From Rhodococcus wratislaviensis (lineage in GTDB: Bacteria; Actinomycetota; Actinomycetes; Mycobacteriales; Mycobacteriaceae), in contig NZ_UAUI01000008.1 of NCBI RefSeq assembly GCF_900455735.1, forward strand, positions 1 through 64,000: a stretch of 64,000 nucleotides of DNA, given 5' to 3'. Of this stretch, positions 37,701-45,911 are shown piece by piece (the first letter of the stretch is position 1; the number at the start of each line of letters is the position of its first letter). The notes beneath the pieces were generated by a model. That model searched no databases and had not been told where the DNA came from. It saw only the letters and a program-made list of their open reading frames with translations. The position numbers were made by a program, and so were the translations under genes.

Positions 37701-38149
37701 GATTGTCCGGTGGCGTGGGTGGCCTCGGATCGCTCGGCACCTCGGTCGGAGGCGCACTCGACGGTGCGGTCGGCGGAGCGGTCGACGGTGGAGCCGCAGT
37801 GGGCGGCGCCATCGACGGCGGAGCGTCCGCCGGTGGTTCGGTCGAGGGTGGAGCATCGGCCGGCGGTTCCGCCGACGCGGACGCGACCACGGACGGTTCG
37901 GCCGACCTCGGTGCGGTCGGCGGGGTCGTGGCCGACACCACCGGTTCGATCGCAGGCGGTCTGGGGTCCACCCTGGGCGGTGCCGTCGACACCGGAGCCG
38001 ACACCTGGTCGTCGATCGACGCGGACAACGCGTTCGGCGCCGACTCGGGCCTGCACGCGGACACCGACGGCTCGCTGTTCGGCGACACCGACACCTCGGT
38101 GGCCACGACGCACGACGTCACGGACGTGGTCGATCACCTCGAGCCGTGA
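34796..38149 (+). CDS. iniB: IniB-like Gly/Ala/Leu/Asp-repeat protein
   Basis: 1117 residues. A short conserved N-terminal domain (VLDFILGLLRDEQAAAAYC, then ALCAAGLQGVSHADIV) typical of IniB is followed by ~1000 residues of imperfect repeats built on LGGALGG, GAGGDL and LDLGAVLG. A D/T-rich C-terminus closes the protein (DTDGSLFGDTDT ... VVDHLEP). There is no clear signal peptide. It is more than twice the length of M. tuberculosis IniB (479 residues), which is described as a cell-wall-associated, drug-induced protein. AGGAG lies seven bases before ATG 34796; the frame extends further upstream but without this support. It is first gene of the iniB-iniA-iniC group. Confidence 0.88.
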   Translation: MATNAVLDFILGLLRDEQAAAAYCANPTEALCAAGLQGVSHADIVSVAPLVAESGLFAGGGADLAAIVNAGADVAGDVAGGIGAGVGGGLGGGLGLGGGLGGAVGIGAGAGLGLGAGLGGDFDFAAELAAGLSAALGAALEIGGEIGAQLGAALGAALDAALSLTGGLDLDGALDLGAAISGALGGALGLGADLTAQLATTLTAAITALPVVDVAGGLTGILAPALSIGGDLGAELGAALGAALGSVVDLGGSLDGDILAGLGGGLDLGAVLGTTLGGVLGVDAGLGGALGGALDAAIGAGGGLGATLEGLLGGELLGDVAGSLGGVLGTDLGAVLGGALGGVLGAGGDLSADLGGALGATLGSIADLGGGLDLDAILGAGGSLGGALSGLLGGELGVGGDLTAGLGTALDAVLGAGGGLDLGAVLGADGDLGGALSGILGGVLGAGGDVSGDLGGALGGLLGGALDLEGGLGGALSGALDSGLGLDAALGTVLGGALGLDGGLAAELGSTLDAVLGAGGVTDIDLGGLLDGGLDLGLGADLGLGGELTSELTTALSGALGLGGEAGANLGTVLGGALESGLGLGGVLDTGADLGTTISGALGGVLGVDGDATAGLGAALDAVLGADGGVDLGGVTDLGGLLGGAFGVGGGAGADLGAALGGVLGGALETGGALDLDSVLGAEGSIGSTLGTALGGVLGADGDLSATLGSALETALEAGGGLDLDSALDADLGLGAAAGVGGALDGALDAGTDLAGGLTGGIDGALGGLLDVGSDVTGNVGGAVGGGVAGGADAAAGIGAGVAAGVGAVADAGVDLGGSLGTNLVGGLDTAGGLGAGLTSGLTGGLGGIFDTGAGLGSALTGSVGGAVDAVGEAGASVGAVADAGASLDANLGGALDTAANLGGTVGGALDTAANVGGSLGGTVDAAAGVGGDVAGGIEGGLDSAVDATAGLTGGLDATTDAVTGLGAGLSGGVGGLGSLGTSVGGALDGAVGGAVDGGAAVGGAIDGGASAGGSVEGGASAGGSADADATTDGSADLGAVGGVVADTTGSIAGGLGSTLGGAVDTGADTWSSIDADNAFGADSGLHADTDGSLFGDTDTSVATTHDVTDVVDHLEP

Positions 38150-38153
38150 TGAG

Positions 38154-38198
38154 ACGGCGGTTCCGGCATCCCCCAGACGGGGCGGCCGGAACCGCCGT
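38154..38198 (+). terminator. Stem-loop 1 between iniB and iniA
   Basis: acggcggttccgg (38154-38166) and ccggaaccgccgt (38186-38198) are perfectly complementary, 4 bases after the iniB stop. There is no T-run. It may end part of the iniB transcripts or protect the 3' end. Confidence 0.55.
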
Positions 38199-38213
38199 AC
38201 GATGTAACGAAAT

Positions 38214-38247
38214 CAGCCCCGGACGCGTTATGCGTGCGGGGCTGTTT
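38214..38247 (+). terminator. Stem-loop 2 with short T-run between iniB and iniA
   Basis: cagccccg pairs with cggggctg, extended by acgc/gcgt near the loop, and is followed by ttt. It resembles an intrinsic terminator and lies about 75 bases before iniA, so partial termination or attenuation is likely. Confidence 0.6.
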
Positions 38248-38321
38248 CACACAGTCGGGTGTCGGTGCACTGAACGTGGTGTCCGCACAGAGGTCGGAAG
38301 AATTGCGGGTCAACGAAGCTC

Positions 38322-40166
38322 ATGGACAGTGCAGCCGCCGAGAAGAGTCCAGCCGGGTCCCCGTCGATGACGGCGTTGCTCGAGCAGGCCCTGGACGTGG
38401 CGAAGAGGTTCGGTCGCGGCGACCTGGCGCAGCGCCTCGACTCGGCCCGGACCCGGGTGCAGGACCCGCGGATGCGGATCGTGGTGGTCGGACCGCTCAA
38501 GCAGGGCAAGAGCCAGTTCGTGAACTCCCTTCTCAACCTCACCGTGTGCTCGGTGGGCGACGACGAGACCACCGCGATCCCCACCGTCGTCCAGAACGCC
38601 GAGACGGCGTCGGCGGAACTGGTCCTCGCCGATCCGGGTGCCGACCCGATCCGGGTTCCTCTTCCGCTCGACGAGCTGAACGGGATCACTCCGGCCTCGC
38701 CCCGCGCCGAGGGCCGGGAGGTGCTGCGGGTGGAGGTCAACGTCCCGAGCCCGCTCCTCGCCGACGGGTTGGTCCTCGTCGACACGCCCGGCGTGGGCGG
38801 TGCAGGCAACCCGCACGCCGCGAGCACACTCGGGCTGATCCCGGCGTCGGACGCCGTGTTCGTTCTCTCCGACGCCAGCCAGGAATTCACCGAACCGGAG
38901 CTCGGTTTCATCCGTCAGGTGACGAGCCTGTGCCCGTCGGTGGCGTGCCTGATCAGCAAGACGGACCTGTATCCGCACTGGCGCGAGATCGTCGAGGCCG
39001 ACCGCGGGCACCTCGCGCGCGCCGGTCTCGACGTTCCCCTGATCCCGATCTCCTCGGTGCTGCGTTCCCACGCGCTGCGACTGCAGGACGAGGAACTCAA
39101 CACCGAATCCGGTTTCGTCGACCTGTACGCGTTCCTGCGCGAGCGGGTGGTGGCGCGCGCGGAGGCGAACACGCGCCGGGCCGTGTCGCTGGACGTGTCC
39201 TCCGCGGCCGAGCATCTCACGCTGGGGATCGGCAGTGAGCTTGCCGCCCTGCGCGATCCGGCGAAGGGTGTCGCCGCGGTCGCGGAACTGCAGAAGGCGA
39301 AGGCCGCCGCCGAGGAGCTGCACAAGAAGACGTCGCTGTGGCAGCAGACGCTGGGTGACGGTATCGCCGACCTGGCCGCGGACATCGACCACGACCTCCG
39401 GGACCGGTTGCGTCGCGTCACCCGCGAGGCGGAGGAGACCGTCGACGAGGGCGACCCCGGTAAGGACTGGGACGCGCTGGGCCAGTGGCTCGAGCAGGAA
39501 TTCGCCACCGCGATCGGCGACAACTTCGTGTGGGCCCACGACCGCGCGCTGTGGCTGGCCGAGGTGGTGGCGCAGCACTTCGCCGAGACGGGTGCCGTCG
39601 AACTGCCGCACCTGGACGTCGCGAACGTCGACGGTGTCCTCGAACCGGTGGCCTCGCTCGCGGACCTCGAGGCCGGACGCATCGGCATCACCCAGAAGGT
39701 TCTCGTCGGGATGCGCGGATCGTACGGCGGCGTCCTCATGTTCGGTCTGATCACCACGATGATGGGGATGGCCCTGGTCAACCCGATCTCGATCGGCGCC
39801 GGAGTCCTCCTCGGCACCAAGGCGTACCGGGAAGACAAGGAGAGCCGGATCCTGAAGCGGCGTGCGGAGGCGAAGGCCGCGATCCGCCGGTTCGCCGACG
39901 ACGCCAGCTTCCAGGTGGGCAAGGAGTCGAAGGATCGGCTCCGGTCGATCCAGCGGTTGCTGCGCGATCATTTCAGCGCGATCGCCGAACAGGCGCTGCG
40001 GTCGATCAACGACTCGCTGCGCGGCGCGCAGGAGGCGGCGAACCTCGAGTCCACCGAACGGACCCGCCGGATCGCGCAGCTCGAGAAGGATCTGCACGTC
40101 GCATCCGAACTGAAACAGCAAGCCGCGCAACTCGTCGCAGGCGACGCGGGAGCGGTCACGGCATGA
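38322..40166 (+). CDS. iniA: IniA-like dynamin-family GTPase
   Basis: 614 residues. G1 GPLKQGKS (57-64), ETTAIPT in switch I, G3 DTPGVGG and G4 SKTD are all present. The helical C-terminal part contains a hydrophobic membrane-active segment (MRGSYGGVLMFGLITTMMG and the following NPISIGAGVLLG, about residues 466-505). Mycobacterial IniA is a membrane-remodelling dynamin-like protein induced by cell-wall inhibitors and linked to isoniazid tolerance. Its stop overlaps the iniC ATG (ATGA). ATG 38322 lacks a strong ribosome site but matches the protein N-terminus; an in-frame ATG at residue 16 is possible. Confidence 0.9.
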   Translation: MDSAAAEKSPAGSPSMTALLEQALDVAKRFGRGDLAQRLDSARTRVQDPRMRIVVVGPLKQGKSQFVNSLLNLTVCSVGDDETTAIPTVVQNAETASAELVLADPGADPIRVPLPLDELNGITPASPRAEGREVLRVEVNVPSPLLADGLVLVDTPGVGGAGNPHAASTLGLIPASDAVFVLSDASQEFTEPELGFIRQVTSLCPSVACLISKTDLYPHWREIVEADRGHLARAGLDVPLIPISSVLRSHALRLQDEELNTESGFVDLYAFLRERVVARAEANTRRAVSLDVSSAAEHLTLGIGSELAALRDPAKGVAAVAELQKAKAAAEELHKKTSLWQQTLGDGIADLAADIDHDLRDRLRRVTREAEETVDEGDPGKDWDALGQWLEQEFATAIGDNFVWAHDRALWLAEVVAQHFAETGAVELPHLDVANVDGVLEPVASLADLEAGRIGITQKVLVGMRGSYGGVLMFGLITTMMGMALVNPISIGAGVLLGTKAYREDKESRILKRRAEAKAAIRRFADDASFQVGKESKDRLRSIQRLLRDHFSAIAEQALRSINDSLRGAQEAANLESTERTRRIAQLEKDLHVASELKQQAAQLVAGDAGAVTA

Positions 40167-41659
40167 CGGCCGCTCCGCTTCACGAGGCCCGGGCACTCAT
40201 CGCGTCCGCCCGGCAGTTGTACGCGGGCAGACCCGAGATCCGGGATCAGCTGACCGAATGCGCCCGGCGACTGGAACAACCCCTGCGGGTGGCCCTGGCC
40301 GGCTCGTTGAAAGCAGGCAAGTCCACGCTGCTCAATTCCCTGGTGGGGCAGGACATCGCGCCCACCGACGCGACCGAGTGCACCCGCGTCGTCACCTGGT
40401 ACCGGAGCGGGTCGACACCCACCGTGACGGCCTGGTACCAGCCGGACCCCGGCAGCGGCGCACAGCGCTCCGCCAACGTCCCGGTGCTGCGCCGCGACGG
40501 ACATCTCACGTTCGACCTCGGCCACCTCACCGCCGACCAGGTGGACCGCCTCGACGTGGAGTGGCCGTCGTCCGCCCTGGCGCACACGACGATCATCGAC
40601 ACCCCGGGCACGTCCTCGCTGTCGCGCGACGTCTCGGCCCGCACCCTCGAGATGCTCACCCCCGACAACGAGGCGTCCGGCGCCGACGCCGTGGTCTACC
40701 TGCTGCGCACGCTCAACGCGACCGACGTCCAGTTCCTCGGTCAGATCGGCGACCACGTGGGCGACGAATCGGGACCGCTCGGTGTGGTCGGTGTCGTGTC
40801 GCGGGCCGACGAGGTGGGGGCGGGACGCCTGGACGCCATGATGTCCGCCAAGGAGGTGGCGTCCCGGTTCGCGGGCGAACTCGAGCGCACCGGGCTGTGC
40901 CAGGCCGTCGTCCCCGTCGCGGGTCTGCTGGCGCTCGGGGCCCGCACGATGCGTCAGGCCGAGTTCACCGCGTTCCAGCATCTGGCCGAGGTCCCGGTCG
41001 ACGATCTGAACCTGGCGATGCTGTCGGCCGACCGGTTCGCGCGTGAGGACAGTCCCCTGCCCGTGGACGCCCGCATGCGGGCCCAGCTGGCAGACCGCTT
41101 CGGGCTCTTCGGGATCCGGATGGCCGTCACCCTGATCCGGCTGGGCACCAAGGACTCGCCGACGCTGGCGGCCGAGTTGGTGGAACGCAGCGGCCTCGAC
41201 GAATTGCGTCAGGTGATCGACATCCAGTTCGGGCAGCGGGCCGACCAGTTGAAGACCCATTCGGCGCTCGTGGCACTCAAGCGGGTGCTCACGGCGCATC
41301 CGGTGCCGGGTGCCGGCGAGATCCTGATGTCGGCCGAACGGCTGCTCTCCGACGTGCACGGTTTCCAGGAACTGCGCCTGCTCGGGCGGCTGCGGTCCAC
41401 CGAGGTGGGACTGCCCGCCGACGACGTGGCCGAGTTGCAACGCCTGATCGGTGGATTCGGGATCCAGATCGCCGAACGACTGGGCACGGACGGCGACGAC
41501 TCCGTGGAGTTGCAGAGGATGCGGGCACTCGCCGCGGTGCGGAAGTGGCGCGAACGAGCGCGCCACCCGTTGCTCGACCAGTTCACCGCGAGAGCGTGCA
41601 CCGTCGCCGCCCGCAGCGCGGAAGGTGTTCTGGAGGAACTGAACACCGTCCGCCTGTAG
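40163..41659 (+). CDS. iniC: IniC-like dynamin-family GTPase
   Basis: 498 residues. P-loop GSLKAGKS (47-54), ATECTRVVTW in switch I, G3 DTPGTSS, and G4 position SRAD in place of N/TKxD. Closely related to the locus-1 protein at 12332-13780. It starts inside the iniA stop codon (4-base overlap) and ends 5 bases from the convergent DUF2252 gene. It probably forms a functional pair with IniA at the inner membrane. Confidence 0.9.
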   Translation: MTAAPLHEARALIASARQLYAGRPEIRDQLTECARRLEQPLRVALAGSLKAGKSTLLNSLVGQDIAPTDATECTRVVTWYRSGSTPTVTAWYQPDPGSGAQRSANVPVLRRDGHLTFDLGHLTADQVDRLDVEWPSSALAHTTIIDTPGTSSLSRDVSARTLEMLTPDNEASGADAVVYLLRTLNATDVQFLGQIGDHVGDESGPLGVVGVVSRADEVGAGRLDAMMSAKEVASRFAGELERTGLCQAVVPVAGLLALGARTMRQAEFTAFQHLAEVPVDDLNLAMLSADRFAREDSPLPVDARMRAQLADRFGLFGIRMAVTLIRLGTKDSPTLAAELVERSGLDELRQVIDIQFGQRADQLKTHSALVALKRVLTAHPVPGAGEILMSAERLLSDVHGFQELRLLGRLRSTEVGLPADDVAELQRLIGGFGIQIAERLGTDGDDSVELQRMRALAAVRKWRERARHPLLDQFTARACTVAARSAEGVLEELNTVRL

Positions 41660-41664
41660 CTCGG

Positions 41665-42984
41665 CTAGGTCGCGGACACGCCCCCGATCTCGCCCTCCCG
41701 GAACGCGTTCACGAACAGCTGGTGATCCTTGCGGCTCACCTCGGCGTACGCGATGCCGAAGTCGACGATTTCGCCGACGAACTCGTCCAGCCTGCCGTCG
41801 ACGACGCTCTGGATGGCCTCCTCGGTCTGGAACGTGACCAGGGTCTGATCGCTGTCCTCGTCGGAGACGCAATGCACCTTCGCCGTCGCCCGGCCGAGGT
41901 CCTCGAGCACAGGCGCGATGTCCTCCGGTTCGGTGAGGTCCGACCAATCGAGGTCCAGTTCGTACGGGGAGAGTTCGGCGACCACGAAACCGGTGTCACC
42001 GATCTCCGTGTAGCCGAGCAGCGGATCGGTGTGAACCTGCAGAGCCCGCTGACTCACCACCGTGCGGTGACCTTCGTGCTCGAAGTAGTCGCGGACACGC
42101 GGTTCGTCGACGACACGGCTCGGCGCGGCGACATTGCCCTGCTTGAGGGAGAGCACGATGTCGTTCTCGAGTGCCTGGGTCGCGCCTTCGATGAGCACGT
42201 TGTACGCCGGGAGGCCGGCGCTGCCGATCCCGAAGCCCTTCCGCCCGACCACGTCCTTGACCCGGTAGAACACCGGTCGCGCGGACCGCTTGCTGCGGGG
42301 CACCCTCTCGATGTACGTGTCCAGCGCCTCGCAGACGGTCGTGCGTTCCTCCTCGTCGAGTTCGCGGACTCCGCGGCCCCGCCGGAAACGCCGGTCGTAG
42401 TCCTCGATCACCGTGACGGACTCGAGCAGGTCCACCCGGGTGGCGAGACGCGCACTCAGCAGCAGGTCCTGGATGGCGCCGCGCGAATTGTCCAGGCGCA
42501 GCGCATACGCCTCGTCCGCCTCCCGCTGCACGTAATGCAGGACGTGCTCGACGTAACTGCGCAGATAGGTGTCGGCCAGCTCCCGGACATCGCTCTCGGG
42601 GAGGGCCTTCTGCCAGCCCATCAGTGCGAGACTCGCGACGAACCGGCGAAGATCCCAGCTGAACGGCCCCACGTACGCCTCGTCGAAGTCGTTGACGTCG
42701 AAGACGAGGGTGCCTTCCGAGTTCATGTACGTGCCGAAATTTTCCAGGTGCAGATCGCCGTGAATCCACACTCGGCCGGTGCGCTCGTCCGCCCACGGAT
42801 CGTCGAAGTCACGCAGATCGTCGTAGAAGAGGCAGGCGCTGCCCCGGTAGAAGGCGAACGGATCGGCGGCCATCTTCCGGAACTTCGTGCGAAACGCGCT
42901 CGGGTCCGCCTCCATCAGATCGGCAAAGGCCTCGACGAGGACCTCCACGATCCGACCCTGCCTCGTGGAATCGGCGACGTCCAC
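41665..42984 (-). CDS. DUF2252 family protein (kinase-like fold)
   Basis: 439 residues. Motifs of the DUF2252 family: HGDLHLENFG and FDVNDFDEAYVGPF near residues 80-105, which resemble the catalytic and metal-binding loops of aminoglycoside-phosphotransferase-like kinases, and KGFGIGSAGLPAYNVLIEG in the middle. The substrate is unknown. GTG 42984 has AAGGAGG upstream. It is convergent with iniC, so adjacency does not imply co-transcription. Confidence 0.85.
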   Translation of the reverse strand: MDVADSTRQGRIVEVLVEAFADLMEADPSAFRTKFRKMAADPFAFYRGSACLFYDDLRDFDDPWADERTGRVWIHGDLHLENFGTYMNSEGTLVFDVNDFDEAYVGPFSWDLRRFVASLALMGWQKALPESDVRELADTYLRSYVEHVLHYVQREADEAYALRLDNSRGAIQDLLLSARLATRVDLLESVTVIEDYDRRFRRGRGVRELDEEERTTVCEALDTYIERVPRSKRSARPVFYRVKDVVGRKGFGIGSAGLPAYNVLIEGATQALENDIVLSLKQGNVAAPSRVVDEPRVRDYFEHEGHRTVVSQRALQVHTDPLLGYTEIGDTGFVVAELSPYELDLDWSDLTEPEDIAPVLEDLGRATAKVHCVSDEDSDQTLVTFQTEEAIQSVVDGRLDEFVGEIVDFGIAYAEVSRKDHQLFVNAFREGEIGGVSAT

Positions 42985-43053
42985 ACCAGCCTCCTTCTCG
43001 CGGTCGACGGGGGGCCGCACGCCTCGTCACGACCGCACTGCACCACGGTACGT

Positions 43054-44298
43054 CTACGCTCCAGCGGAGTTCCCAGATTTCGCTCGAGTGGTGGTGTCGT
43101 GGGAATTTCCGAGTCGGTGTGCCGAGCCCGACGGCTCGGCGTACAGGAACTGGGGGACCGGCAGACCGGCGGAGTGGGCCCGGCGGACGACGTCGGCGAC
43201 GAGCGTGTCGACCCGGTCGGTGGGCACGAGGGCGATCGCGGAGCCGCCGAAGCCGCCGCCGGTCATCCGCGCACCCCAGGCGCCCGCCTCGACCGCGGCG
43301 TCGACGGCGGAGTCGAGTTCGACGGAGCTGACCTCGTAGTCGTCGCGCAGGGAGGCGTGCGAGCGGTTCAGGGCGTCGCCGATGTCGGCGATCCGTCCGC
43401 GGTCGAGCAGATCGGCGACCTCACGGACCCGGTCGATCTCGCCGAGTACGTGCCGGGCCCGCTGCGCAGCCGGGGAACTCAGTGCCGCGACCGCCGCGTC
43501 GGCGTCGGCGACGTCGCGCAGGCCGGCGATGCCGAGGTCGGCGCAGGCCTTCTCGATGACGGCGCGCCGGTTGCCGTACCGGCCGTCGACCAGCCGGTGC
43601 GGCGCGTTGGTGTCGATGACGACAAGTCGGGCGCCTGCGGAGCCGAAGTCGAGCGGGACGTGCCGGGTGGCGCCGTCCCGGCAGTCGAGGAGCAGGGCGT
43701 GGCCGGGGCGGGCGAGCATCGCGACCGACTGGTCCATGCCGCCGGTGGACGCGCCGGCGATCTCGTTTTCCGCGAGGATGGACGCGTCGATCAGTGGCCG
43801 GCGGCCTGCGTCGTCCGTGGGTAGTTCGGCGAGGTCGGCGACAGCGAGTGCGAATGCGCACTCGAGCGCGGCCGAACTCGACAGCCCGGAGCCGACCGGG
43901 ACCGTCGAATGCACCGCCACGTCGAAACCCGTTCCCGCCGTGAGATGTCCGGACCGGCGCAGCGCCCACACCACCCCGGTGACATACGCGGCCCAGCCGG
44001 CCGGGTGGCCCGGCGCGACATCGGCGAGCAGACCCTGCCAGGTCTCGTCGGTGTGCGTGGACACGGCGTGCAGGATGTCGTCGTCGCGCATTCGGACGGC
44101 GGCCACGGTCACGTAGGGGAGGGCTAACGGCAGCACCAGTCCGCCGGCGTAGTCGACGTGCTCGCCGATGAGGTTGACCCGGCCGGGCGCAGCCCAGACT
44201 CCGTCCGCGGCGCCGCCGAACGTGCTGCGGAACAACGCCTCCGCGGCGGCCGCGACCGTGTGGACGTCGACCAGGTCGACCCACCGCGCCGCACTCAC
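43054..44298 (-). CDS. galK: Galactokinase
   Basis: 414 residues, GHMP kinase of the Leloir pathway (galactose to galactose-1-phosphate). The galactokinase signature GRVNLIGEHVDY lies near residue 40, the ATP loop PVGSGLSSSAALE is in the middle, and MTGGGFGGSAIAL is near the C-terminus. The GTG start (44298) overlaps the galT stop by 4 bases, indicating a galT-galK operon with coupled translation. The frame continues upstream into galT, but that is not a credible N-terminus. No galE is in the window. Confidence 0.92.
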   Translation of the reverse strand: MSAARWVDLVDVHTVAAAAEALFRSTFGGAADGVWAAPGRVNLIGEHVDYAGGLVLPLALPYVTVAAVRMRDDDILHAVSTHTDETWQGLLADVAPGHPAGWAAYVTGVVWALRRSGHLTAGTGFDVAVHSTVPVGSGLSSSAALECAFALAVADLAELPTDDAGRRPLIDASILAENEIAGASTGGMDQSVAMLARPGHALLLDCRDGATRHVPLDFGSAGARLVVIDTNAPHRLVDGRYGNRRAVIEKACADLGIAGLRDVADADAAVAALSSPAAQRARHVLGEIDRVREVADLLDRGRIADIGDALNRSHASLRDDYEVSSVELDSAVDAAVEAGAWGARMTGGGFGGSAIALVPTDRVDTLVADVVRRAHSAGLPVPQFLYAEPSGSAHRLGNSHDTTTRAKSGNSAGA

Positions 44299-45461
44299 GA
44301 CGCCACCTCCCGCAGCCGGTCGGCGATGCGTTCGGGAGTGGTGTCGTTGACCCACGCCCCCATCGCGGACTCGGATCCCGCCAGGTACTTCATCCGGCCG
44401 GGGGACCGCATCATCGAGAACAGTTGTAGGTGCAGGCGTCCGAGCGCGCGGTCCTCGCCGACGGGCGCCTGGTGCCACGCGGCGATGTAGGGCACGGTGT
44501 CGACACCGTCGAAGAAGCGGTCGACCCGCCGCAGCAGTTCGAGATAGACGTGGGCGAGTTCGTCGCGCTCGTCTTCGCACAGTTCGGGGAGGTCACGGAC
44601 GTCGCGGTGCGGGGCGAGGTGCACCTCCAGCGGCCAGCGCGAGGCGGCAGGAACGTACGCGGTCCAGTGTTCGGCGGCCAGGACCACCCGCCTGCCGGAC
44701 CGGCGTTCGGCGTCGAGGACGTCGGCGAGCAGCAGTCGCCCGGTGCTCTCGAAGTGCTCGCGGGAGCGCCGGATCAGCGCGTCCGTGCGGGGCGGCAGAT
44801 ACGGGTACGCGTAGATCTGCCCGTGCGGATGGGTGAGGGTGACGCCGATTTCCTTGCCCCGGTTCTCGAAGCAGAACACCTGCCGGACTCCCGGCAGCGC
44901 CGACAGTTCGGCGGTGCGGTCGGCCCAGACGTCGACGACGGTGCGGACCCGGTCGACGCTCAGGGTGGAGAACGCGGCGTCCGGGTTGCTGGTGAAGCAC
45001 ACGACCTCGCACCGGCCCGCTCCCGGTGCCAGCGGCCACAACGCTTCTCCGTCGACACAGTGGGGAAGGTCCTGCTCGGCGGCGGCGGTCGCCAGCGACG
45101 GGAAGCGGTTCTCGAACACCACCACGTCGTAGTCGTCGGCCGGAATTTCCGTGGGCACCTTGCCGGGCAGGCTCGGCGCGAGCGGCGACGCGTCCGGCGG
45201 GGGCAGGAACGTGCGGTCCATCCTCTGGGCGGCGATGACCACCCACTCCCCGGTGAGCACGTCGAAGCGCATCTGCGATTGCGACACCGCCGCAGGCAGC
45301 GGACGTGAATCGACCAGCTCGCGGGTGGCGCCGCCCGACACGTACGGCTCCGAGTCGTCGAAGTAGATGAGTTCGCGGCCGTCCGCGAGGGTCGTCCGGA
45401 TCTTGCGCATCCGGCGCTTCGTGGCGGCCTCCCGCTCATCCTGTTCGTCACGCATGGTCAT
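44295..45461 (-). CDS. galT: Galactose-1-phosphate uridylyltransferase
   Basis: 388 residues. It exchanges UMP between UDP-glucose and galactose-1-phosphate. The active-site motif THPHGQIYAYPY is present (HxH nucleophile), with FENRGKEIGVTLTHPHGQ in context and the HIT-fold second half (LEVHLAPHRDV, WHQAPVG). ATG 45461 (MTMRDEQ) is chosen; ATG 45455 is two codons further in. The ribosome site is weak (GGAAC). First gene of the galTK pair; a possible promoter on the minus strand has TTGACT (45566-45571) and CAGAAT (45544-45549). Confidence 0.9.
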   Translation of the reverse strand: MTMRDEQDEREAATKRRMRKIRTTLADGRELIYFDDSEPYVSGGATRELVDSRPLPAAVSQSQMRFDVLTGEWVVIAAQRMDRTFLPPPDASPLAPSLPGKVPTEIPADDYDVVVFENRFPSLATAAAEQDLPHCVDGEALWPLAPGAGRCEVVCFTSNPDAAFSTLSVDRVRTVVDVWADRTAELSALPGVRQVFCFENRGKEIGVTLTHPHGQIYAYPYLPPRTDALIRRSREHFESTGRLLLADVLDAERRSGRRVVLAAEHWTAYVPAASRWPLEVHLAPHRDVRDLPELCEDERDELAHVYLELLRRVDRFFDGVDTVPYIAAWHQAPVGEDRALGRLHLQLFSMMRSPGRMKYLAGSESAMGAWVNDTTPERIADRLREVAS

Positions 45462-45911
45462 CGACGAGTTCCGTCCCGGTTCTCCCGCGTCACCACGGGG
45501 TCGCCGACGTGGTCGACCGGGTTGTTCGTTGAGGCCATACCCAATTCTGTCGACTGCAATTCGAAAGTCAACATACGAGCGTAATTGTGCACATCTACGG
45601 CCGTACCCGGATGCCACACTGCGGCAATCCAGTTGCGAGGCAGGATGACATCCGACGATCGGCGAACGGCGGTCCGTCAGGCCGCGCGGTTGCACGCCGG
45701 GGTGCCCATGCACGCAGAGACCGGGGGGTCGACATTCACCCTGGGGTAGGTAGCCGGTGCCCCGGCATGGGGGCACCATGGTTTTCACCAGTCGGCGCAA
45801 AGTTGAACCGCAGGAGGTCAGTCAACACTGAATAACGCCACACGCTGAGAAGAGAACACCTCTCCGGAACCTGAACCCGGTGAGGTGTTTTCGTCTGTTC
45901 TGCCGGGTGGG
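45462..45911. other. 450-base gene-free region between galT and the DinB-like gene
   Basis: Contains the possible galT promoter near 45544-45571 and the terminator at 45855-45889. Otherwise I see no credible gene; the small open frames here have no ribosome site or protein-like composition. Confidence 0.6.
45855..45889. terminator. Terminator downstream of the DinB-like gene
   Basis: aacacctctccgg pairs with ccggtgaggtgtt (one mismatch), 23 bases past the DinB-like stop on the minus strand. On the plus strand it is followed by ttttcg. Confidence 0.65.

Noticed and set aside
34900-38100. CRISPR-like periodicity in the iniB gene
   Set aside because: The repetition is protein-coding, imperfect and lacks constant repeats with unique spacers.
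34861-38121. Long minus-strand open frame opposite iniB
   Set aside because: Pro/Ser/Arg-only sequence produced by the GC-rich Gly/Ala repeats of iniB; no ribosome site or domain.
44299-44580. Upstream extension of the galK frame into galT
   Set aside because: Out-of-frame Arg-rich sequence; the GTG overlapping the galT stop gives the normal galactokinase length.
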